Of a stretch of 64,000 bases of DNA, positions 56,320 through 64,000 are shown one piece after another. Location: NCBI GenBank assembly GCA_001632435.1, contig KV423957.1, positions 98,417 to 162,416 on the forward strand, written 5' to 3'. Source of the DNA: Calocera cornea HHB12733 (lineage: Eukaryota; Basidiomycota; Dacrymycetes; Dacrymycetales; Dacrymycetaceae). A model generated the notes under the pieces. That model did not search any database. It was not told the origin of the DNA and saw nothing but the letters and a program-made list of their open reading frames with translations. How positions within the stretch are numbered: position 1 is the stretch's first letter; each line of letters starts with the position of its first letter. The position numbers were made by a program, and so were the translations under genes.

Positions 56320-57021
56320 CCCAAATATGGTCACTCATACGTACGTGTTGAACACCGTCGTCGGGACCTTCGTTGGAACCGCGAATGGCAACATGATCGG
56401 AAGTACCATGGAACTGTTCGTTGTAAACGACCTCAGCATTGTCCTTGCAACTGTCCTTAAAACCACCGTTGGCAATGCCATAGTCACAACTGTAGTTGTA
56501 ATCGTAATTTGCACCGTGGTTGTAACTGTTGTTGGCAATGTCATTGGGTGATTTGTCATTGGAACCGACACTTTCCACCGACCCTGTGATGGACATTGGA
56601 ATCGCAAGTAGCAATGTTGTCAACCGAAGCCATCAGTGGAACTGCATTTACACCGTCATTGTAAGTTACTGTTATTGAAACCGCCTTTGAATATCGTTGG
56701 TTGACACTGTCATTGGAACCGACATTTGCACCCTCCCTGCAACTGTCATTGGAACCGCCGTTGGCATGTCCGTTAGGCGGAACTGTCATTTTCAACGTAC
56801 TTTTCACCGTCATTATAACCGCATTGGAACCACCGTTGGTAATGCCGTTAGTTGTAGCTGTCATTGGAACCGACGTTTGGAAATAGTTGTAGGTGTCATT
56901 GGGAACCGCCGTTGGCAATGTCGCTGGCCGAAAATTCTTATCCGAACCGTCATGTCCCGTACACTGTCATTGGAACCGTCGTTGGAAGAAGAACAGTTCA
57001 TTCAAATTGGAACAGCTTGGT
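56320..57021 (-). repeat. 75-bp-period repeat array, copy 3 (inverted)
   Basis: Read on the minus strand from 57021 it starts with agctgttccaatttgaatga, the same leader as copy 1. Many diverged half-units of GGTTCCAATGACAGT and GGCATTGCCAACGGCGGTTCC follow. With copy 2 it forms a head-to-head inverted pair around 56220-56320. Confidence 0.75.
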
Positions 57022-57354
57022 ACTGTGATAGGCGCCTGTGTGTGCCCACGTGAGTGACGCTAGTGCCTCGCGTGGAATCGCCTAGATCGCTGCAGGTCGC
57101 GGTGGGGCATGAAACCCGTTAGCCTTCGAGTTGGGGAAGTGCACAGCCACATGAGCCGATGACGTCGTGTCTTTCCTTGGCATCTGCGTCCCCTTCCATC
57201 CGCCAATGCCCGCACGCGAACAACTGAGCGAACTCCGCCCCTGCGGCCCCCGCACTCTCGCCCACATAGCCAGGAGGGATGGCGCCCCCGTCTTTTTCTC
57301 CGCCCTTTCTCTCTTTCTTCCCCTCTCTCATCCACTATACCTTGAACCATCGAT
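57022..57354. promoter_or_regulatory. Upstream region of the coiled-coil gene
   Basis: 333 bp; the last 80 bp are strongly pyrimidine-rich (ctttctctctttcttccc), a usual core-promoter or 5' UTR feature in these fungi. Confidence 0.45.
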
Positions 57355-58547
57355 ATGAGTATCTCTCTCCTCAAGAACCTCGCTGACGACGACCTCGTCG
57401 ACAAGAACACGCTGCGCTCCAGCCACTCGACCTACCGCACGGCCGTCTCGGACCAGACCGCAAAGCCAGCGACCATGAACGGTGCACCGAACAATGCGAT
57501 AGCGGATAGCAAGCAGTCCAACGGCGACAGCCGCTTCCAGGAGAGCGAGTCTGTCCGCCTCGGACCTGCCGTCAGCCCGACCGCGCAATCGCCCACTTTC
57601 CTCAACAACGCCGAGTCCCCCAAGGCGCTCGACTACGCCGCCGCGTCGCCTCCTCCCCAGGATGTGAAGACCAACGGGACGAACGGCCAGGCTCCGGCCG
57701 GCAAGGCCATGTCCGTTCCGGGCTCGACCGCGCACAGCGAGGTGCCCGCCTCGTTCCACACAGCGCCTGAAGGCGGCACCGCCCGCCCAGGCCTCGGTGA
57801 CGAGCAGTCCGTACGTTCGGGGTCGATCCAGACCGCCTCACCCCCAGAGATCCCCCCTTCTGCCGTGGGCACATTCGCGACCGGCGCGGCGACCTCTGGG
57901 CCGCGTGCGCCGCCGGACCCGGACCTGCACTCGCGCGCGACTATCGCGGAGAGCAACGTGGAAGGGGGCATCCTGAGGCGGTTGACGAAGCGCGAAGGTG
58001 CGTGCTTGGCCCGACTCTGCCGAGTGCCGTGTTACTGACGGTCGTGCACAGGCAAGGATGCGAAACGCATGTCCAAGATTCTGAAGAAGGAGGCTGTGAC
58101 GGAGCAGAGGAGTCTGGACGTCGCGCTGAAGGAGCTTGAGCGGCTCCAGAAGGTGCAGAGGAAATCTGCTGCCGTTCGTCTCTTCTCGTTTACCCCGCAT
58201 ATATGCACTGACGCGGATCCAGGCCGAGTCCGAAGCGCTGGTCAGGCACACCAAAGCCGCTCGGCAGGAGAACAAGTTGAACCAACTCTATCTGACCGCC
58301 AAGGCCAAGTGGGAGCAGTCCGCCGCGTACCTCAAGAGCTCCACGGAGGCGCTCGAGCAGAGCCGCGAGCACGCGAGGAACCAGACGGAGTTGCTGCGCG
58401 AGAAGACGGCCGAGGTGGATCGGCTGAGGGCCCAGAAGGCTACGGACGATGTAAGTTCGTTTGGTTTAGTGCTTGAGCACGTTGCTGACGACAGCACAGC
58501 GTGAGCGCCAGGCGAAGATCTCCGCCTTGAACAGCCCTGGCCGCTAA
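57355..58547 (+). CDS. Ser/Pro-rich coiled-coil protein, function unknown
   Basis: The start MSISLLKNLADDDLVDKNTLRSS leads into a low-complexity Pro/Ser/Ala region of about 170 residues. Across GT-AG introns comes a charged helical part: GKDAKRMSKILKKEAVTEQRSLDVALKEL, then RHTKAARQENKLNQLYLTAKAKWEQ, then EVDRLRAQKATDD. The last exon is RERQAKISALNSPGR ending at 58547. The second half should form a long coiled coil. It resembles basidiomycete proteins sometimes labelled DNA-binding protein Ncp1, but that name rests on memory of annotation, not on a motif I can point to. Confidence 0.75.
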
Positions 58548-59338
58548 AGACGGTTGGTGCAAAGGCGCGAGGTGTGCGATGCGTGCCATAAGAATGCTGT
58601 GGATCGTTCCTGTCCCGTCTGATTGTTCTTTTTTCCTATCAACGGTTTCAATGCGTGACCTAACGACACCCCCGATGACCTCTTTATGATGAATTTGATC
58701 CGTTTCCATAGTTAGTTGCTAATGCCTAATTGACAGCTGTTTATAGTTAGATAGCTCGGGAGATGGCGGGTCGAGTGTCTGGCGAGGTGACGCCGGAACA
58801 GGTGAAAAACTGGTGAAAGGATGTTGCCACGACATGAAACTCTGCTCGCCGTAAAGCGCGACGGCAGAGCGATTAAGGCGGCTTGTCGGTCTCATCCAAC
58901 AGCGCACCCAAGAACGGTGTGCGCGCTTGCCGCATCCTCGAGCGAGGAGCCCTCTACGGCAGCGCACACGCTGGATGTCAAAGCAAAGAGCAGCGTCCCC
59001 CCGACCCGGGCGACTTTTTGAGGCAGAGATTTGGGTCCGTTAGGGGTGGGCTTCTCGCGTGGCCCACACGCGTCATCACGGGAGGACACGCGCCGCGTGT
59101 CGTCTTGGGCGAGGGGCGAGCGGTTGGAGAAGGGCGACGGCCTGTGATCAGCCTTGGGAGGGTCAGAAGACGTTGGAAACGGGTGGAATGGGGACGAGGA
59201 CGGTGCTTCGTGACGCTTATCACCGCGTTGGGGCGCGTCTGGTGGGGGGGATGGCCTGAGGACTAGTGAGACCGCCCATGCTCGACTTGCTCACGGCGGA
59301 GTCTCTCTGAGCAGCAAGAGGCAAGAAGAGGGGAAAGG
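58548..59338. other. Spacer between coiled-coil gene and phosphatase gene
   Basis: About 790 bp on the plus-plus junction. It must hold one terminator and one promoter. Open frames here are in GC-rich sequence and lack any known motif. Confidence 0.4.
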
Positions 59339-61018
59339 ATGAGCGTCAGCTCCCCGCCCGTGCTCGTCCTGCAGCATACATCCCTCTCCCGCTCCCTCGC
59401 CCTCCCCGAGCAACGGCAGCACCCCCCGCCGCAACGCACACGACTCCGCCCACTCTCCGCGCCCTCCTTCTCCCCCCTCACCTCCCCCTTCCCCGCCCGG
59501 CCCAATGTAGCCCGCATCGCCGCCCTCGCCCGCCTCGCAAGCCAGCACCACACGAGCGAGTACAACCTCGCCAAGCACGGCCCGTCCTCTCCCGGTCCGT
59601 CCATCCCCTCCCGTCCCCTCCCTTCCTGCTCGTGTCACTTAACGGATGTCGCGTGTGTGGCCCAGATCCCGCGCCCGTCTACGTCCCCCTCAGTTTCCGC
59701 CGACCGGACCGCGTCCTCCAGCTGCAGGAGCGCCAAGCACAGGCCGACGCGCGGGAATGGCACTTCCCCGCCGTCCCATCCTCCTCCCCCCAGCTCCAGC
59801 CCGACCGCCGGCCCACCCTTCTCTCCCGCCAAAACAGCGCGCCGGACCCTCCCCACGCCTTCCCCCGCGCACCGCCGCCCTCGTCTGAAGGAGAACGGGT
59901 AGAGGGGCGCCTGGAGTCGTTCGCCGCGCTCGCCCTGGAACGCCCGCCCCTCGTCCATTCGCCGCGAGTCAGGAGCCCGCACCCGCACGCCCGGAGGGCG
60001 GGCCAGGCGTGCACCGGCGGGTGCTGTAAGCCGCTCCCGGGGCTCCCGCCGAGCGTCAAGACGAGCGAGTCGCATCCCATCAGGTGAGCCGTGTAGGGTT
60101 GACTTTGCAGTCGAAGATGCTGATGGACAACGGGGAAGCACGTCGATCTTGATACCCAAACACCTTATGCCCCTCGTCGCGTCGCATATCTCCGTACCGC
60201 ATAGCCCCGCCGCATATACCTACCCGTCCAGCGGAGCGCCGTCGTGTCTATACCCTCTGCAGCTCCCCGCTCGCCTCCAACTGCTGCACCTCCTGCAGAC
60301 CACCCGCCTGCCTCCACCGGGGACGGTTATACCACCAACAGGGTGCGGAAACTTGCTCCTCTCCTCCTGCCCAGGGAAGAAGGTGCGCCTCTCGGGCGGC
60401 TCCGATAGCAGAGGCGCGATCTCGCGCGATCTCGACACGGACCTGGCGCGGATGAAAGATGCCGGCGTAGGCTGTGTGATCTGGTAAGTCTCATCCTCCC
60501 TTCCTTCTGTGATATCCCGGCTGACCTCCAGCAGCTGCCTAGATGACCTCGAGCTCGCGCTGCTCGGCGTCCCCTTCCCGGCATACCAGCGTACCCTGGC
60601 GCACCTCGGCCTTTCCCTCGTCCGCATCCCCATCTGCGAAGGCCTCGCGCCGCTCTCCCCCGAGCTGCTGTTCGAAAGGCTCGAGCTGGTGCTGCGAGAG
60701 AACACAGCCAAGGGCGTCGATGTGGTCGTCCATTGCCGGGGTGGAGTGGGGAGAGCGGGGGTGGTGGCGGGCGCGTGGACGCTTATGCTCGGCTTGGTGC
60801 CAGTCCCTCCTGCGCGATCTTACTCCGGAACCGCCCCTTGGGCCAACGAATGGGAGCAGGAAGAAGAGGAGGAAGAGCTCGACTGTGTGCGGGAAGTAGT
60901 GCACCTCCTCCGGCTGCGCAGGAGCTCAAAAGCGATCGAGACGTACGAGCAGGTCGCGTTTCTCGCCGAGTTTGTGAGGTTCTTGAGGGACCGGCCGGGG
61001 AGGCATCTTGGACTGTAG
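59339..61018 (+). CDS. Dual-specificity protein phosphatase-like (fungal)
   Basis: The ATG at 59339 opens a Pro-rich N-terminus that contains an ARIAALARLASQHHTSEYN helix. A second exon (from about 59667) is rich in Pro/Arg, and a third starts near 60100. The catalytic half has KVRLSGGSDSRGAISRDLDTDLARMKDAGVGCVIW (two pieces), an intron, then CLDDLELALLGVPFPAYQ and RIPICEGLAPLSPE. The phosphatase signature C-x5-R is VVVHCRGGVGRAG at about 60726-60765. The nucleophilic Cys and Arg are present, so activity is likely. An acidic loop (WEQEEEEEELD) follows. This family in fungi resembles CDKN3/KAP-type phosphatases; substrates are unknown. Confidence 0.85.
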
Positions 61019-61328
61019 GCTGAGGGGTGGAGAGCTTGCGTTTGGGAAGGTCGGAGAGGTCAGGAGGTCGACGCATTGGAGCCATTAGGGGGCATTCACT
61101 GTTCATATTTTTGGGATCTTGGTTTGGTCTGTGTCTCGGATCGGGATACATTATGGCATTGACTTGGCGCGCAGTAGATATTATTCCAGAATCAGTACAG
61201 AATACGAACAACATATGTCATATGTCAAGACAAGACGTCGATTAGGAGTTTGGAGATCGTTCTCCAGAATACGTGGACACCCGCATGTGTGATCGCTGCC
61301 GCCGTTACGAGGCGATGAACTGGCAGCC
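61019..61328. terminator. Convergent 3' spacer
   Basis: 310 bp between the phosphatase stop and the stop of the minus-strand orphan gene. Both 3' ends must lie here; no clear polyadenylation signal was singled out. Confidence 0.35.
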
Positions 61329-63296
61329 TCAAGCGCCGCGAATCATCAGCTCCTCCGCTCTGGCCCTCTCCTGGACCTCATCGGGCGGTACGCCCTTCAC
61401 ATGTCTTCTGAGCGCCCACATCCCCCCGTCGGGCGTGCACACAAACGTATTCCAGTACTTGGGCTCCCCATCCATCTTGGCGAGAAAGAGCGCTCTGAGC
61501 CTCTCGAACCTCTGCGCCAACGGCTCAGGGCCAAGACCAGGACCAGGACCAGGACCAGGACCAGCTCGGCTCTGTGACCCCGAGTCCGAGCCGCCGGGGA
61601 GGGTGTCCGGCATGGCCCGGACGATCGACAGGAGGGTAGCCCACTTGCGGGGCCGCTCGTGCAGGTGCGTGAACATGTACGTGCCCCACTCGGACAGCGG
61701 CCAGGGGTTGCGTGGCCTTGTACGTGTCGTGCTGGGGGGCGGAGTCAAGGCCAGGTCTGGCGAAGGAGGGGAGACGGGGTGCAACGGGCCGAGGGTCCGC
61801 TGCTCGGTCCTGACACCGACGGCCGGCGAGGCGCGGTCGACGTTCGTGTTGGCCGTGGAGACGCTTCTCCTGTGTTTCCTGGACGCCCTGCCTGGCACCG
61901 TGCCATCTTCGTCATGCTTGCGCTTCCTGGAGGGCCCTGCGTCGTCCTTGGATGGACCTTGGCTCTTCCCCCAAGAGGACGTCTCGTCCGGTTTCCGCGA
62001 GCTTCCCGTGCCCTTTCTGCCTAGCCCAGCAAGTCGCAGTTCTAGTGCAGAAATTCGCAGGTCTAGTGCAGAGACAGTTGGGGTTCTGGGCTCAGACGCA
62101 ACCCGCCCCTCTTGAAAGTGGTGGACTAGGGTCGCCGTCGTACGTTCTTCCTCCTTGTATGAGTTTCTCGCCTTGGGCAGAGTCGACCTAAGCGGTGAAA
62201 AAGAGGTGCCTGGAGAGTGGTACAGCAGAGGTACTTCTGGCGTACCCTTGCTTGATATGGCCCTGTTGCTGTTGCAGATGTACACCCCAGTCTCCAGACT
62301 GGGGGGTATGGGAAATGCCAGGTTGGGTTTTGCCGTGGGGCCCTCTGGGATGGTCAAGCTCCAGGAGGAGAAGTCGTCCATGGTCAAAGGAGGTGCGGCC
62401 GAAGGAGGCGCAGTCTCAATGGCTTGTGACAGAGTCGGTGCTCCGAAGAATGGCTGCAGTGCCCATAGAAGATGACAGAAGCATATGCCGCATATGCCGC
62501 TCGGGATTTCCTCGTGGTCGCCACCTTTACACCGTTCGATGGCATCGCAGTACCTGAAGATCAAGTCGTTCATCTTGAAGGCCGGACGAAGTAGGCCAGT
62601 CCCCGCATCTAGCATTAGCACCGGAAGCGCTAGAATCAGAGCTGTTTCCACATACGACTCGCTGTAGTCCCCGCTGGGCTGTTTGAAGTCTGGAGGGCCG
62701 AGCTCAAGAAAGGCACGCATTCGGAGGCTGCTGGAAACCAGCTGCGGGGGGGTGTCGCATGGCACCTGGCCCATGAGTATCAGGACGAGTGGGGCGAGCG
62801 CGCCATGCATGTCGAGGAGGCCGCTCCAGGTATGAAGGAAGCCCTGGTTGTCTGTTGCAAGTTGGGCCCAATTGAGAGGAGCACAGTGCTCCTCCGCGTC
62901 CTCTTGCAGCCGCGCGAGCCAGAACAGAAGATGCTCAACCGCCTGCCTTTCACACTGAGCTCGGTCGTGTGTGAGCACTTGTTTGCTTACCGCGTCTATA
63001 TCCACCATCCCCGCTTTGAAATCTTGTGAGGTTCTTTGAGCCCATATGTGTGCTGCTTCTTCTGGCCGCGTGGAAGAGACTTGTGATTCTGGAGCACTCT
63101 CTAGGATGGTCTCGGTACCCTCTTCTGCTGTAAGCTTATGCAGGTCTGCAAGGTCGCCTAATCGTTCGTTGATACCGGCCGATAGGTAGGTACGGTTAGA
63201 GTGTAGAATGGCACTGTGTGGCAGCGCTCCATGCAAGCACCGTAGCAGAGCTTCCTCCACGTCCGATGGCCATGGCATGAATGTGCGGGCAGGCAT
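61329..63296 (-). CDS. 656-aa orphan protein, unknown function
   Basis: A single uninterrupted exon, unusual in this intron-rich window. The first in-frame ATG is at 63294-63296 (MPARTFMPWPSDVEEALL); the open frame continues upstream without an ATG, so a further 5' exon is possible. The N-terminal 300 residues are helical and Leu-rich (EHLLFWLARLQ, LHTWSGLLDMHGALAPLVLILMG) with a short Cys stretch (GICGICFCHLLW). A Ser/Pro/Lys-rich middle with a basic cluster (SRKRKHDEDG, ASRKHRRS) could be a nuclear signal. Near the C-terminus a GPGPGPGPGLGP run precedes LAQRFERLRALFLAKMDGEPKYW. I recognise no domain. Confidence 0.7.
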   Translation of the reverse strand: MPARTFMPWPSDVEEALLRCLHGALPHSAILHSNRTYLSAGINERLGDLADLHKLTAEEGTETILESAPESQVSSTRPEEAAHIWAQRTSQDFKAGMVDIDAVSKQVLTHDRAQCERQAVEHLLFWLARLQEDAEEHCAPLNWAQLATDNQGFLHTWSGLLDMHGALAPLVLILMGQVPCDTPPQLVSSSLRMRAFLELGPPDFKQPSGDYSESYVETALILALPVLMLDAGTGLLRPAFKMNDLIFRYCDAIERCKGGDHEEIPSGICGICFCHLLWALQPFFGAPTLSQAIETAPPSAAPPLTMDDFSSWSLTIPEGPTAKPNLAFPIPPSLETGVYICNSNRAISSKGTPEVPLLYHSPGTSFSPLRSTLPKARNSYKEEERTTATLVHHFQEGRVASEPRTPTVSALDLRISALELRLAGLGRKGTGSSRKPDETSSWGKSQGPSKDDAGPSRKRKHDEDGTVPGRASRKHRRSVSTANTNVDRASPAVGVRTEQRTLGPLHPVSPPSPDLALTPPPSTTRTRPRNPWPLSEWGTYMFTHLHERPRKWATLLSIVRAMPDTLPGGSDSGSQSRAGPGPGPGPGLGPEPLAQRFERLRALFLAKMDGEPKYWNTFVCTPDGGMWALRRHVKGVPPDEVQERARAEELMIRGA

Positions 63297-64000
63297 GGGA
63301 GGCGAAGGTGGGGAAGGAGGTAGAATGCACCGTCGGCAGTTCACCAAGCTCTTAAAGAAAAGGTAAGGGGCTGCGGAAGTACGCGTAATCCCGAAGCCAG
63401 ATGGTGCGTGTCTAAAGTCGATGAGTAGCCATTGGCATGTCGATCATCACGTGGGGGAGTCACAAAAGCAGCAAGTACCTCCTCGGCTATTCGACATGCA
63501 CGAGAACCTCGAGGCCAAGGTGGCCTTCATAGCAGCGACGACCACTACTTGCGCAATACCGCCTCTCCTTGGACCAGGGACTCCACTAGAGGCCACGGGC
63601 GGCGAAGGCTGGAATGGCGGAGATAATGCATTATACGTCGTAACTAAGCTACATGTCGGCTCGTATCTGATGTATCGCTGGTAATCGTAGATGCTCGTAA
63701 GTGTTCGTTAGGGCACCGTTCACCTAGTGTCCGTCTTGAAGAGGGTCTACCAACGCCTGCGTTGGGTGGTGTGCCCTCTCGGAGATGATGAGCGGGAGCT
63801 TTGCGGCGAGACGACCGAAAGGGATGGCGATGGCGAAGGGTCCGGAGTTAGGGGCTGGCCGGGATACTTCTTCGGCTGTTCCATGCCGATCAACCAGTGA
63901 AGCGCTCGGTGTTGCTGACATTCGCACACATCAGCAAACGGCAGCCACCGATGCTTGCGACCGGGCACGAGGTTGTCGTAAGACGACATGCAGCTTTCGG
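63297..64000. other. Window end, possible 5' region of the orphan and a minus-strand frame
   Basis: A minus-strand frame of 80 codons (63747-63989) starts near the window end, MSSYDNLVPGRKHRWLPFADVCECQQHR; it may be part of a gene outside the window. An extension of the orphan's frame lies at 63297-63420. Neither is strong enough to annotate as coding. Confidence 0.35.

Noticed and set aside
61540..61565. Short tandem repeat as CRISPR-like or satellite
   Set aside because: It is a 12-bp coding repeat (Gly-Pro) inside the orphan gene; no spacer structure exists.

Overview
This window is nuclear DNA of a filamentous basidiomycete, probably an agaricomycete. Genes are split by many short (about 45-65 nt) GT-AG introns. 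Recognisable proteins are fungal housekeeping types: SEC7, RAD3/XPD, ornithine decarboxylase, a CGFS glutaredoxin, an SPX phosphate transporter, Rpt2, Sde2, Tms1 and Pho84. The transposon types (chromodomain Ty3/gypsy, pogo/Fot-like, MULE, PIF-Harbinger) fit a repeat-rich fungal genome. I cannot name the species.

Layout. 1-12.3 kb is a transposon graveyard: a Ty3/gypsy gag and LTR on the minus strand abut a decayed plus-strand gypsy pol, which carries a complete pogo-like insertion in its 3' end. This is followed by another retroelement's 3' LTR, a solo LTR, a complete MULE with 9-bp target duplications, a second solo LTR and a TA-flanked MITE. 12.3-22.9 kb holds two large minus-strand genes, SEC7 (ARF exchange factor) and RAD3/XPD (TFIIH helicase). 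23.2-31 kb is a second nested cluster: a pogo element interrupted by only two in-frame stops and a solo LTR sit in a region full of GGAAGCAA motifs, followed by a PIF-like MITE and a Harbinger transposase split by two solo LTRs.

31.6-63.3 kb is gene-dense: ornithine decarboxylase and a monothiol glutaredoxin (divergent), an SPX phosphate transporter, a 75-aa DUF1748 protein, a Mg-chelatase-like protein, a RhoGEF-PH-CNH protein, proteasome ATPase Rpt2, Sde2, Tms1/Serinc, the phosphate symporter Pho84, a coiled-coil protein, a dual-specificity phosphatase and a 656-aa orphan. Repeats with a 75-bp period lie on both sides of PHO84, and GGAAGCAA-type motif arrays lie between RPT2 and SDE2.

The host genes do not form one pathway. 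Two phosphate transporters of different families occur 15 kb apart, and the rest cover trafficking, repair/transcription, polyamine synthesis, redox/iron signalling, cell-wall Rho signalling and proteolysis. The most unusual content is in the repeats: a hairpin shared by otherwise different LTR families at the presumed transcript start, CpG-driven decay, motif arrays that switch strand mid-element, and 25-codon periodic arrays. No CRISPR, rRNA or convincing tRNA gene was seen.
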